In this document: one piece after another, positions 1-7,831 of the stretch
Numbering within the stretch: position 1 is the stretch's first letter
Layout: each line of letters begins with the position of its first letter
NCBI GenBank assembly: GCA_022798335.1
Contig: JAAWMH010000001.1
Coordinates: forward strand, 1-41,401
Direction: 5' to 3'
Length of the DNA stretch: 41,401 nt
From: Clostridia bacterium
Lineage (GTDB): Bacteria > Bacillota > Clostridia > TANB77 > CAG-508
Notes under the pieces: model-generated
Seen by the model: only the letters and a program-made list of their open reading frames with translations
Told to the model about the DNA's origin: nothing
Database searches by the model: none
Program-made: the position numbers and the translations under genes

Positions 1-44
1 ACTAATTTATCTGTATTAAAGAAAATATTTTTTACTAATTCCAT
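1..44 (-). CDS. 5' end of an unidentified gene, cut by the window edge
   Basis: An ATG at 44-42 on the minus strand follows an AAGGAG ribosome binding site about 8 bases upstream and opens a frame that runs off the window. The visible residues are MELVKNIFFNTDKLV. The gene would be transcribed in the same direction as the LexA-like gene and just downstream of it. Too little is visible to assign a family. Confidence 0.5.
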   Translation of the reverse strand, partial: MELVKNIFFNTDKL

Positions 45-133
45 TTAAAAAATCTCCTTATTTATCTCTTGTTTCCTTATTTTGATATTATAATATTAAA
101 AAATATATAATTCAAGTATTTTTGACAAAAATA

Positions 134-718
134 TTATTTATCATCTAAATTTGTTCCTACAATTTTTCCAATAATGTAAAAATCTTCCTTGGGATTTAAA
201 CAAATATCAGCAATTTCTTTATCTTCAGCTCTTAAAACTACCCCATCTTTACGAACAATAAATCTACGAATTAATAGTTGGTTTTGGTAAGAAAATAAAC
301 CTAAGTCTCTGTTATCTAATGGTGTATTAAACTCAATATAAACATAAGAGTCTTTTTTTAGTTTTGGTTCCATAGCAGTATCTGTTACCTTTACAGCAAT
401 AGATGCACCAGGAACACTAGCAGGGCAATCCATTAAAGTACCTAAAGAATCAAAAGAAGGAATTTTATTATAAGGTATATGTGTTTCTACCTTATAAGAA
501 TGATGCTCTTCAGTGAGTTCTTTATCGTAAGTATACATTAAAGGACGATAGGGAATTCCCATTGTTTTACACATATTTTTTAATACCTTATGGCTAGGAT
601 TTCTCTCACCTTTTTCAATATGTGTTAAATGCCCTGTATTTATATTAGTTCCACGGGCAATACTAGCTTTAGTTAGATTACGTTCTTTGCGAATATATGC
701 AATCATTTCACCTATCAT
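134..718 (-). CDS. LexA/CI-like XRE repressor with S24 fold, apparently non-cleaving
   Basis: The N-terminal ~60 residues are a helix-turn-helix of the XRE/Cro type (SIARGTNINTGHLTHIEKG). A linker and an S24-peptidase-like dimerisation domain (from about residue 100) follow, as in LexA and phage CI repressors. The usual G-D-S-M-E-P active-site motif reads TDTAMEP, so the catalytic Ser is Ala. The position of the catalytic Lys in the later strand reads LIRRF, an Arg. I infer a repressor that has lost self-cleavage. I chose the ATG at 718-716, with AAGGGG 7 bases upstream, rather than the longer frame to 754. It is divergent from the vanW-type gene and could control it or itself; no operator was identified. 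It has no zero-frame CGG. Confidence 0.8.
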   Translation of the reverse strand: MIGEMIAYIRKERNLTKASIARGTNINTGHLTHIEKGERNPSHKVLKNMCKTMGIPYRPLMYTYDKELTEEHHSYKVETHIPYNKIPSFDSLGTLMDCPASVPGASIAVKVTDTAMEPKLKKDSYVYIEFNTPLDNRDLGLFSYQNQLLIRRFIVRKDGVVLRAEDKEIADICLNPKEDFYIIGKIVGTNLDDK

Positions 719-831
719 AATAATACCCCTTTTTCCATAATTTTCTATCCACATTATATTAGAAAAAGAAAAACTTGTCTAGTAAAAATAGTAAAAAAAT
801 ATAAATTATGACAAAATCCCCTTTATTTTTA

Positions 832-860
832 TTGTAAAACTTAAGGTAGTATGGTAATAT
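832..860 (+). promoter_or_regulatory. Putative sigma-A promoter of the VanW-type gene
   Basis: TTGTAA (832-837) and TAATAT (855-860) are separated by 17 bases, about 40 bases upstream of the ATG at 902. Sequence match only. Confidence 0.45.
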
Positions 861-901
861 TATTTTATACAAAAGTATATACTATTGTAGAGGGGAAAAG
901 T

Positions 902-2719
902 ATGGAAAAAGAAGAAAATCAAAAAGAAAAACAACAAGTAGAGGAAATAGAAAAGAAAGAAGAAATAGCAAAAGAGCAAGAAGAAAAAAAAGAAGAGATA
1001 GAAACACAACAAGAGGAAATAAAAGAAGAATTAAATAAAAAGAATGAAGAGACAAAAGAAGAAGTAAGAGAAGAAAAACCAAAAAAGCATACAGAAAAGA
1101 AAAAACTCGTAATAGGTATTAGCATAGCTGTTATCATTTTAGTTATTATGTTCTTTTCAGTTATTTTTTCTCTATGCAATATCAATAATAATAAAATATT
1201 GAAAGGGATTTCTATATTAGGAATTGAAGTAGGAGGCTTAAGCATAGATGAAGCTCAAGAACAAATTAGAGATGCTATAGAAAGTAGATTTAACGATGAA
1301 AATAATAATCTTATCTTAAAAAGAAATGAAACAGAAATAAGTGTAACAGCAAACACCTTTAATGCTAAATTTGATATCGAAAAAGCAGTAGCGCAAGCTT
1401 ATAATATAGGAAGAGACGGAAATATTATAACCAATAATTATGCTATTTTAGGAACAAAGTTGTTTAAAAAAGAAATACAGCCTAATTTATATTTAGATGA
1501 AGAACTAGTAGAAGATACAATAGCAGATGCTAATTCAAAGATGAAAGACAAAATTATAGAAAATAGTTATTATATAGAAGATGAAGAATTAATCATTGTA
1601 AGAGGAAAAGCAGGATATACGATTGATAAAGAAGAACTAAAAAGTAAAATTTATCAGCAATTAGGAAATATACACACAAATTATCAAGTAATAGAAATAC
1701 CAACAAAATATAAAAAGCCAGATCCAATAGATATAGAAAAAATTCATAGTGAAGTATATAAAGAGCCAAAAGATGCTTATGTAGAAAAGGAAGGAAGCAA
1801 AACTAAAGTACACACACATATTAATGGTGTAGATTTTAAAATATCAATAGAAGAAGCTAAAAAATTAATCCAAGAAGAAAAAGAAGAATATACTATACCA
1901 CTTAAAATAACAGTACCAAAAACAATAAATGAACTAGGAGAAGAGGCATTTCCAGACCTATTAGCAACTTTTTCAACCCCATATGATGCAGGACTAAAAA
2001 ACAGAAGTGATAATATAGAACTTGCATCTAAAAAAGTAAATGGAACAGTTGTTATGCCAGGAGAAAAATTTTCTTATAATAAAACAACAGGAAAAAGAAC
2101 AATAGAAGCAGGATATAAAGAAGGAACAGCTTATATAGGAGGAAAAGTAGTACCAGACGTAGGAGGAGGAGTTTGTCAATTATCATCTACTTTATACAAT
2201 ACAGTTTTATATGCTAATTTACAAATTGTCGAAAGAAGTAACCACATCTTTCTAACAGGTTATGTACCAGCAGGAAGAGATGCAACAGTATATTATGGAA
2301 GCTTAGATTTTGTATTTAAAAATACAAGAAATTATCCAATAAAAATAGTAGCAAATTCAAAAAATGGTGTATGTAAAGTAAGTATTTATGGAATCAAGGA
2401 AGAAGTTGAATATGAAGTAGTAATTATGCCAAAAGTTACTTCTTATATTAACTACACAACTACTTACAAAGATGACCCAACATTAGAAGAAGGAAAAGAA
2501 GTAGTAGAACAATCAGGAGCAGCAGGTTGTAGAAGTGAATGCTACAAAATATTAAAATTAAATGGAAAAGTAGTAAGTCAAGAATTATTATCAAAAGATA
2601 CTTATAGTGCAAAACAAAAAATTGTAAGAAGAGGAACTAAAAAGAAGATACAAACAGCAAAGCCACAAGAAACAGAAAAAACAGATGAAACACCAAAACA
2701 AGATGAACAAACTGAGTAA
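902..2719 (+). CDS. Membrane-anchored VanW family protein with PG_binding_4 domains
   Basis: The start is the ATG at 902, with GAGGGG 6 bases upstream; the upstream in-frame ATG at 851 lacks a ribosome binding site. Residues 1-65 are a highly charged Glu/Lys coiled-coil-like cytoplasmic tail. A single membrane segment follows (LVIGISIAVIILVIMFFSV). Then come two PG_binding_4-type regions and a VanW domain with the characteristic PGEKFSYN and GGGVCQLSSTLYN stretches. The C-terminus is a G5-like, Lys/Thr-rich tail. The family is envelope-associated and linked to peptidoglycan, but its biochemistry is not settled. The long acidic/basic N-terminal tail is unusual. The gene ends in a terminator hairpin and the next gene has its own promoter. 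Confidence 0.85.
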   Translation: MEKEENQKEKQQVEEIEKKEEIAKEQEEKKEEIETQQEEIKEELNKKNEETKEEVREEKPKKHTEKKKLVIGISIAVIILVIMFFSVIFSLCNINNNKILKGISILGIEVGGLSIDEAQEQIRDAIESRFNDENNNLILKRNETEISVTANTFNAKFDIEKAVAQAYNIGRDGNIITNNYAILGTKLFKKEIQPNLYLDEELVEDTIADANSKMKDKIIENSYYIEDEELIIVRGKAGYTIDKEELKSKIYQQLGNIHTNYQVIEIPTKYKKPDPIDIEKIHSEVYKEPKDAYVEKEGSKTKVHTHINGVDFKISIEEAKKLIQEEKEEYTIPLKITVPKTINELGEEAFPDLLATFSTPYDAGLKNRSDNIELASKKVNGTVVMPGEKFSYNKTTGKRTIEAGYKEGTAYIGGKVVPDVGGGVCQLSSTLYNTVLYANLQIVERSNHIFLTGYVPAGRDATVYYGSLDFVFKNTRNYPIKIVANSKNGVCKVSIYGIKEEVEYEVVIMPKVTSYINYTTTYKDDPTLEEGKEVVEQSGAAGCRSECYKILKLNGKVVSQELLSKDTYSAKQKIVRRGTKKKIQTAKPQETEKTDETPKQDEQTE

Positions 2720-2720
2720 A

Positions 2721-2748
2721 AAAGAAGTCTTAACCAGACTTCTTTTTA
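2721..2748 (+). terminator. Rho-independent terminator after the VanW gene
   Basis: AAAGAAGTCT pairs with AGACTTCTTT around a 5-base loop and is followed by T's. It begins right at the stop codon. Confidence 0.8.
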
Positions 2749-2777
2749 TTGACTTTTACTATATACACCAGTATACT
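2749..2777 (+). promoter_or_regulatory. Putative promoter of rsmA
   Basis: TTGACT (2749-2754) and TATACT (2772-2777) have a 17-base spacing. The promoter follows the upstream terminator directly. Confidence 0.6.
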
Positions 2778-2798
2778 TATAATAGAAAGGAAGAAGAA

Positions 2799-3653
2799 AT
2801 GAACTTAGAAGAAGAAACCAAATTTTTAATAAAAAAATATCATATAACAGCAAATAAAAGCTTAGGACAGAACTTTTTAATTAGTGAGCAAGTAGTAAAA
2901 AATATTATAGAAGGAGCAGAAATAACTAAAGAAGATATTGTAATAGAAATAGGACCAGGACTTGGAACATTAACAAAAGAATTATTAGAAAAAGCAAAAA
3001 GAGTAATAGCTATTGAGTTAGATGAAAGAATGATAGCTATTTTACAAGAAAGATTTGCACTTTATCATAACTTTGAAATAATAAAAAAAGATGTTTTAAA
3101 AATAGATTTTGATAAATTAGTCTACGAACAAAATATAGAAAAAGAAAATATAAAGATTGTAGCTAACTTACCATACTATATTACAACACCAATTATAATG
3201 AAATTATTAGAAGAAAAAGCACCAGTAGAAAGTATTACTATAATGATACAAAAAGAAGTAGCGCAAAGATTAATCGAGTTACCAGGCCAGAAGAATGCAG
3301 GAGCTATTACTTACTGTGTATATTATTATTGCGAATCTGAAAGTATTACAGTAGTACCAAAGAGCTCTTTTATTCCAGAACCACAAGTAGAATCGCAAGT
3401 AATAAAATTAAATATTAGAAAACAACCACCAGTAAAATTAGAAAATGAAAAGTTATTTTTTAAGTTAGTTAAAGCAAGTTTCATGCAAAGAAGAAAAACA
3501 CTGCTAAATGGGCTTTCAAACAATAAAATAGCAGATAAACAAACCATAAAACAATTGCTAATATCACTAGATTTACCAGAAAATGTAAGAGGAGAAGACT
3601 TAAGCATAGAACAATTTGCAAGTTTAGCAAATAAACTAAATTCTATTAAATAA
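2799..3653 (+). CDS. rsmA: 16S rRNA (adenine(1518)-N(6)/adenine(1519)-N(6))-dimethyltransferase RsmA (KsgA)
   Basis: The product dimethylates two adjacent adenines in the 3'-terminal helix of 16S rRNA, using S-adenosylmethionine. Visible motifs are the N-terminal SLGQNFL, the SAM-binding loop IEIGPGLGTLTKELL (residues ~48-62), and the catalytic NLPYYITTPI motif, the NLPY signature of the KsgA/Dim1 family. The full length of about 284 aa fits the family. The start is ATG 2799 with GGAAGAAG upstream; an in-frame upstream extension to 2685 would overlap vanW, the terminator and the promoter. It is monocistronic and closed by a strong terminator. It contains no zero-frame CGG. Confidence 0.93.
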   Translation: MNLEEETKFLIKKYHITANKSLGQNFLISEQVVKNIIEGAEITKEDIVIEIGPGLGTLTKELLEKAKRVIAIELDERMIAILQERFALYHNFEIIKKDVLKIDFDKLVYEQNIEKENIKIVANLPYYITTPIIMKLLEEKAPVESITIMIQKEVAQRLIELPGQKNAGAITYCVYYYCESESITVVPKSSFIPEPQVESQVIKLNIRKQPPVKLENEKLFFKLVKASFMQRRKTLLNGLSNNKIADKQTIKQLLISLDLPENVRGEDLSIEQFASLANKLNSIK

Positions 3654-3686
3654 AATATCACAAAGTAGTTCACTTTGTGATATTTT
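3652..3686 (+). terminator. Terminator after rsmA
   Basis: A perfect 14-bp stem (AAAATATCACAAAG with its complement) surrounds a 7-base loop. The symmetric A/T ends could make it act in both directions. Confidence 0.85.
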
Positions 3687-3699
3687 GTTTAGGAAACTA

Positions 3700-3729
3700 T
3701 TGACAAAAGAAGTAAATGCGAATTATAAT
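3700..3729 (+). promoter_or_regulatory. Promoter of tRNA-Lys
   Basis: Consensus TTGACA (3700-3705) and TATAAT (3724-3729) have an 18-base spacing and end 13 bases before the tRNA. Confidence 0.8.
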
Positions 3730-3742
3730 ATAACTTGCATAT

Positions 3743-3818
3743 GCGTCATTAGCTCAGTTGGTAGAGCAGCAGACTCTTAATCTGATGGTCGGAGGTTCGA
3801 CTCCTCTATGACGCACCA
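3743..3818 (+). tRNA. tRNA-Lys(CTT)
   Basis: A 76-base cloverleaf: acceptor GCGTCAT paired with ATGACGC, D-loop AGCTCAGTTGGTAGAGC, anticodon loop CTCTTAA with anticodon CTT, T-loop GGTTCGACTCC, and an encoded CCA. Confidence 0.95.
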
Positions 3819-3823
3819 AAACA

Positions 3824-3861
3824 CTAGAGGCAAGTTAGTTTCAAAAACTAACTTGCCTCTA
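3824..3861 (+). terminator. Terminator after tRNA-Lys
   Basis: A long perfect stem of about 16 bp (TAGAGGCAAGTTAGTTT and complement) is followed by ATAATTTTA. Confidence 0.85.
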
Positions 3862-3866
3862 TAATT

Positions 3867-3967
3867 TTATACTTCTCTAATTTTTCCTAAATGGGTATCA
3901 GGTTGTATGAAATCGCTTAATAACCTAGCTGTATCTACTTTATCTTCTAGAAATACAAAAATAAAGA
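3867..3967 (-). pseudogene. Possible C-terminal gene remnant
   Basis: On the minus strand one frame reads ...VFLEDKVDTARLLSDFIQ and on to GKIREV, then stops at 3867. It has no start codon or ribosome binding site and runs upstream into the hairpin at 3966-4010. Its composition looks protein-like, so it may be the tail of a gene truncated when the neighbouring NUDIX/radical SAM group arrived. I do not recognise the family. Chance open frame is possible. Confidence 0.25.
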
Positions 3968-4012
3968 AACTGCGTCCCCTCTACTGTATAGAAAGAGAGG
4001 AGACGCAGTTGC
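3966..4012 (-). terminator. Terminator of the NUDIX gene
   Basis: A GC-rich stem, AACTGCGTC plus CCCTCT paired with AGAGG and GACGCAGTT, lies 17 bases beyond the NUDIX stop codon. Confidence 0.7.
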
Positions 4013-4028
4013 GGTAGAAAATTAACGA

Positions 4029-4619
4029 TTAAATATAGTTTGCAAATCGAGCTTTGGCCAATGCGATAAAAGTGTTAGCATCCTTAATCTCGCCTTCATC
4101 CATCAGTTGCTTTAGCTCATCTTTAGGAATTTCCAAAGTGATGATGAACTCATCTTTATCCAGTTTCTGCACATGTTTTTTCTTACAATTTAGAGCAATA
4201 AAAACATTTACAGGTTCCTTAATACTGCCAGGATCTTGATAGTGCTTGCCAAGATAGTGGATTTGTGTAGATACATATCCTGTTTCTTCAACGAGTTCTC
4301 TCATAGCAGCCTGAGCAGAGTTTTCGTTATCTTCAGCATATCCAGCAGGAACTTCAATAAGAGAGCCCTCAGCAGACAAAGAAATAGGCTGAATGACACA
4401 GACAACATTTCCGTCAACTGTAACAGGTATTACAACTGCTGCTGGCTTCTTTTTCAAAAATTCACGAGTAATAATTTCTCCACTCGGGAGCTTAAACTGT
4501 TGGTGCATTACTTTATAGAATGCTTTTTCCTCAAAAGGCTTCTCATAGAAAACTGGTGTTGAAAAAGGTACTGCTTTGCATTGGGCTAACAGATTGTTAA
4601 TCATTTTCCGCTTCCGCAT
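4029..4619 (-). CDS. NUDIX hydrolase, ADP-ribose pyrophosphatase-like
   Basis: The Nudix box (G-x5-E-x7-R-E-x2-E-E-x-G) is visible as GYAEDNENSAQAAMRELVEE followed by TGY, around residues 93-115. The family cleaves nucleoside diphosphates linked to another moiety; the length (196 aa) and VIPVTVDGNVV strand suit ADP-ribose/NDP-sugar pyrophosphatases. The start is the ATG at 4619, because GGAGG lies 6 bases upstream. Codons 2 and 4 are then CGG (MRKRK), which native genes of this window never use as arginine. CTG, CAG and CTC codons are also more frequent than in neighbours, suggesting transfer. If CGG caused a +1 shift here the frame would close at TGA after five codons; the ATG at codon 6 could then be the functional start. 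Confidence 0.88.
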   Translation of the reverse strand: MRKRKMINNLLAQCKAVPFSTPVFYEKPFEEKAFYKVMHQQFKLPSGEIITREFLKKKPAAVVIPVTVDGNVVCVIQPISLSAEGSLIEVPAGYAEDNENSAQAAMRELVEETGYVSTQIHYLGKHYQDPGSIKEPVNVFIALNCKKKHVQKLDKDEFIITLEIPKDELKQLMDEGEIKDANTFIALAKARFANYI

Positions 4620-4688
4620 AAAAATACCTCCAAAAAATTTAAAAGTAGGTTTAATTTACTAAGGCTTTTTGCACTTAAACCAATTTTA

Positions 4689-4717
4689 ATTATAGCATAT
4701 TTACATAATTAAAGCAA
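4689..4717 (-). promoter_or_regulatory. Putative promoter of the NUDIX gene
   Basis: Read on the minus strand: TTGCTT (4717-4712), 17-base spacer, TATAAT (4694-4689). Confidence 0.55.
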
Positions 4718-4755
4718 GCTGTCTTTTAATTATGCAGGCTAGTTTGCTAACAAAA

Positions 4756-4784
4756 TTGACAAAAACACGAAAAGATGTTAACAT
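4756..4784 (+). promoter_or_regulatory. Putative promoter of the radical SAM gene
   Basis: TTGACA (4756-4761) and TAACAT (4779-4784) are 17 bases apart, about 80 bases upstream of the start. It is divergent from the NUDIX promoter. Confidence 0.6.
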
Positions 4785-4864
4785 AATAAGAGCATTACAG
4801 CTATTTATAAAAGAAAACAATAAAGGTTTAAGTCTAAAAAGTAACTTATAGGAGGAAAGAATTT

Positions 4865-6166
4865 ATGAAACTATATAATGAAAAAACTGTAAGTGAAAAC
4901 GCAAAACATTTTAGCCGGATAATGAGCAGAGCAATTATACCAACTGACCAAGCAGAACTTAAAATTAGTTTTTATCCAATTATGTACTACATAAACGAAA
5001 TAGGCTATCGAGAAATAGTAGTATCATTTTTTCCAATGTTTCCTTTGCTAGAAAAGCCGCAAGTTGATATAAGGCAAGCCAATTATATTTTATACGCACA
5101 TGAATATGCATTATATGAAGATGCATCAGAAATCGTACTAAGAGATATAAAGAGTATAGCGTCTATGCGAAAAAAAGGAGCAGAGATAATTGTTATTGGG
5201 AATGCAGCAAATGTAGAAGAGCAACTAAAAGGCTCTATCGAAAACATTACATTTTTTCAACATCACTTTCCTGAAAGATTAGGAGAAAAGTTTGGATTAG
5301 ACATGCATTCAAACTATTTTATCTATAATGATGAAACGAAAAGCCTTAATATTTTCCCTGTTTCAGGTTGCTTGCAACATTGTAAGTTTTGTAGAAATTG
5401 CTACATGCACACAAAATTTGAAAGCATTAGACTTGAAGCGATAAAAGAAAATCTTGACTTGATTAGAAAAAAGCACCCAGAGTGGCTTAAGTCAGTCCAT
5501 TTATTAGCGGAAAATCTTACTGAATATGGAATTGATATTTATGGAAAGCCTATGCTTCACAAATTATTGGATTTAATCAATAGTTATGAAGAGGTAGAAA
5601 GCATAGAATTTCCAGTAGGAATGGCAATAGGAGAAATTACCCCTGAAATTTTAAAATCACTAGGCAAGCTAAAAAAAGTAAAAGAGATTGTTTTAAACAT
5701 AGAAACAGGAAATAATAAACTACTAAGTTTTATTGGCAAAAAACATACTAAAGAAAAAGCAATACAAGTATGCAATGAACTAAGAAAAGCCCATCCTGAT
5801 ATTTATATTTATACTACGGTTATCATAGGACTTCCAACAGAGCAACTAGTAGACATGTATGAACTTGCACAAGTGATTGGAAAATGCAAAGTGGACCATG
5901 TTTCTTGTGAGTACTATACTTTAGCACCAAGACAACCACTTGCAAAACTGCCACAGCTTAGTAAAAATTTAAAAGAATATCACTTAAAAACTTTCATTCG
6001 AGCTCTTGGAAGTTCTTTAGAAAGAAGTCTTGAATTAGAATGTGAAGTGATAACTAAAAATAAAAATTCTAGAAAGGCAATAAGAAGAAAACAAAGATTA
6101 GAGAAAAGAAACCAAAATTGCTCATTTTCTTGTGCAGTTAGACAAACAATAACCTATTTGTTTTAA
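4865..6166 (+). CDS. Radical SAM protein, distantly MiaB/RimO-like
   Basis: Residues ~168-178 hold the radical SAM cluster motif C-x3-C-x2-C (GCLQHCKFC), followed by NCYMH. The remainder fits a TIM-barrel (VLNIETGNNKLLSFI; TTVIIGLPTEQ). The N-terminal ~150 residues resemble a nucleotide- or B12-fold-like domain rather than a canonical methylthiotransferase domain. The C-terminus is basic (RKAIRRKQRLEKRN), suggesting RNA contact, and ends in a Cys-containing tail. Substrate unknown. GGAGG 7 bases upstream supports the start. Codon 18 is CGG read as Arg (4916-4918); a +1 shift there would hit TAA at once. CGA codons also occur, so the gene is probably acquired. A terminator follows at 6175. Confidence 0.75.
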   Translation: MKLYNEKTVSENAKHFSRIMSRAIIPTDQAELKISFYPIMYYINEIGYREIVVSFFPMFPLLEKPQVDIRQANYILYAHEYALYEDASEIVLRDIKSIASMRKKGAEIIVIGNAANVEEQLKGSIENITFFQHHFPERLGEKFGLDMHSNYFIYNDETKSLNIFPVSGCLQHCKFCRNCYMHTKFESIRLEAIKENLDLIRKKHPEWLKSVHLLAENLTEYGIDIYGKPMLHKLLDLINSYEEVESIEFPVGMAIGEITPEILKSLGKLKKVKEIVLNIETGNNKLLSFIGKKHTKEKAIQVCNELRKAHPDIYIYTTVIIGLPTEQLVDMYELAQVIGKCKVDHVSCEYYTLAPRQPLAKLPQLSKNLKEYHLKTFIRALGSSLERSLELECEVITKNKNSRKAIRRKQRLEKRNQNCSFSCAVRQTITYLF

Positions 6167-6174
6167 AAACAAGA

Positions 6175-6203
6175 ATCTCCTAGTTCGGTGAACTAGGAGA
6201 TAT
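6175..6203 (+). terminator. Terminator after the radical SAM gene
   Basis: ATCTCCTAGTTC pairs perfectly with GAACTAGGAGAT around a 3-base loop. A T-rich stretch follows. Confidence 0.85.
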
Positions 6204-6272
6204 TTATTGTAAAAAAAAGTTGATATAATTTCGAAAATAAGATATAATACCAAGCAGGACAAATTTGTATTA

Positions 6273-6327
6273 GCCCTAAACAAAAAATTTGGAGGGCATG
6301 TAAAGTCCTCCTATAGGAAAAGGAGGA
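6273..6327 (+). promoter_or_regulatory. Leader with mutually exclusive hairpins that can hide the ribosome binding site
   Basis: Three overlapping pairings are possible: GCCCT (6273-6277) with AGGGC (6293-6297); GGAGG (6291-6295) with CCTCC (6307-6311); and TCCTCC (6306-6311) with the Shine-Dalgarno GGAGGA (6322-6327). The first would free CCTCC to cover the ribosome binding site; the second would release it. This is the layout of a translational attenuator, but no known riboswitch class is recognised. The pairings are short, so this is an inference. Confidence 0.4.
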
Positions 6328-6332
6328 AGAAC

Positions 6333-7712
6333 ATGAGAATAACAGATTTGCCGGCATACAAACGGATTAGTCAAAAGTTTGAAACAGGAGAGTTTGAGCA
6401 AGGAACAGTAAATAGAATGCCTATTTATTCCTATGAAGGAGAAATGCAAGGGACATTAACACCAGGACATTATGTTGATGCAATCAGTTATGGAAAAATT
6501 CGATTTGCAGACATTCCAAGCCAATATCTTACCAGAGACTTTTTTGTTCATGCTTTATCATCGGTGCATAAAGATGTTTTAGCATGTGTAAAAAGTCATT
6601 TAGGAAGCCAATTTGACAGAGAATTCTTTAAAGAACATATTGCTACAAAACAATATGCACTATACTTTGAAGAAAATTGCTTTGAGTATATGCCACTAGA
6701 TTATATTGATGAGGAAATGATATCTTGTGCTATGTTAGAAGCAGTTAGTCGCCGATATGTAGAGCGAAGAGGAGACTTTGAAGATTGGTTTTACTCTGTT
6801 GCTAAGAGAAAGCCTGAGGTATTGACACAAGATTTTTGGACATTAGGAGCAAGGCTTTTTGCAGCAAAAAGAAATGGAAAAAATAGATTTCTTGAGATAA
6901 CTCCTAAAGAGTACCAAACAGCAGAATATTACTTTGCTATGTGTTTAGAAAATAGTACCCCTGTAATGGAAGATTTTCCAAAAGAAATTCTTACCACTAA
7001 GTTCTTAGTTTGCCTGATAAATGATAATGTTAGAAACATAAGTAGTTTTACTGAAGAAGCACTTGAGAAAGAAATACTTTTTAAAGATTTGCAAACTAAT
7101 ATGACTAGCGTAGTAAAATTTTGGCAGGCAGCTATTTTAAACGAAGGGTATGTAATTAGAGAAATAGAGCTAAATGACGAAAGAGTAGCATATTTTCTAA
7201 CACACTATGATAAAGATTCCTTGGAGTATAGGATTGCTTTTAAAGATTTGTATAAAGGTTACTTAAAGCAAAAACAACAAGCTGCAATAGAGAAACCTCA
7301 AAGAAATGATGAACAACTAGTGGCAGGTCTTACTTTAGCTATTGCAATGAGTAGTGGAATAGACGAAGGTGTTGATACAGCAAATAGCTATGTGCGAAAC
7401 AGAGCAAATCGCATGAGTAAATTACCAATTAGGTATAGTGGATTTATTCCAGGAAAATTTAGCAAAAAGTATGATGAAGAAGAGTACTTATGCGAAATCT
7501 ATAAAAAGCTAGGCATCGAAATTATACAAGAAAGCGATAGTTATTACTATGAAGTAAAACTGCCACAAAATTTGGAAATAGAATATAGTGAAAGTAGTGG
7601 CAGGTATCTTTTGAAAAACGATGATAAAGTATTGTTAGAATACTTAGATCTAAGTCCTTTCTATGACAGAAGTGTGCATGTTGTCCAAATCAATTGCTCG
7701 TTAGACAAGTAA
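6333..7712 (+). CDS. Unknown 459-aa protein of foreign codon style
   Basis: I recognise no family. The protein is soluble, without signal peptide or membrane segments, and shows irregular helical segments of ~30-50 residues that begin with patterns such as IPSQYLTRDFF, YIDEEMISCA, LTQDFW and FPKEILTTKFL. These resemble degenerate repeats of the DUF4116/leucine-rich type, each predicting that an item must 'leave' or 'enter' at a similar position. The last ~120 residues (from RNRANRMSKLPIRY) look like a separate domain. The start follows AGGAGGA closely. Codon 11 is CGG as Arg (6363-6365), and CGA, CGC and CGT codons are used, unlike native genes. It forms a foreign-style block with the NUDIX and radical SAM genes but has its own leader and terminator. 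Confidence 0.6.
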   Translation: MRITDLPAYKRISQKFETGEFEQGTVNRMPIYSYEGEMQGTLTPGHYVDAISYGKIRFADIPSQYLTRDFFVHALSSVHKDVLACVKSHLGSQFDREFFKEHIATKQYALYFEENCFEYMPLDYIDEEMISCAMLEAVSRRYVERRGDFEDWFYSVAKRKPEVLTQDFWTLGARLFAAKRNGKNRFLEITPKEYQTAEYYFAMCLENSTPVMEDFPKEILTTKFLVCLINDNVRNISSFTEEALEKEILFKDLQTNMTSVVKFWQAAILNEGYVIREIELNDERVAYFLTHYDKDSLEYRIAFKDLYKGYLKQKQQAAIEKPQRNDEQLVAGLTLAIAMSSGIDEGVDTANSYVRNRANRMSKLPIRYSGFIPGKFSKKYDEEEYLCEIYKKLGIEIIQESDSYYYEVKLPQNLEIEYSESSGRYLLKNDDKVLLEYLDLSPFYDRSVHVVQINCSLDK

Positions 7713-7724
7713 AGTTATTTTCAT

Positions 7725-7762
7725 ACAAAACGAGAGCTTTTTTATAAAAGCTCTCGTTTTGT
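7725..7762 (+). terminator. Terminator after the 459-aa gene
   Basis: ACAAAACGAGAGCTTTT pairs with its complement around a 4-base loop; the T-rich end is GTTAATTTTT. Confidence 0.85.
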
Positions 7763-7782
7763 TAATTTTTGCTCTAAAAACA

Positions 7783-7811
7783 TTGATACCTTCTCTAGAA
7801 AGTAGTAAAAT
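7783..7811 (+). promoter_or_regulatory. Putative promoter of the corA-like gene
   Basis: TTGATA (7783-7788) and TAAAAT (7806-7811) with a 17-base spacer. Confidence 0.55.
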
Positions 7812-7831
7812 AAAAAAGAAGGGGTGATAAT

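Noticed and set aside
882..1245. Minus-strand Ser/Leu-rich ORFs opposite the VanW gene
   Set aside because: Low-complexity complements of the Glu/Lys-rich coding strand.
2685..3653. Longer rsmA start at 2685
   Set aside because: It would overlap the vanW stop, terminator and promoter; ATG 2799 has a ribosome binding site and matches family length.
3743..7762. tRNA-Lys as integration site for the NUDIX/radical SAM block
   Set aside because: No repeat of the tRNA 3' end was found at the far side and no integrase is present.
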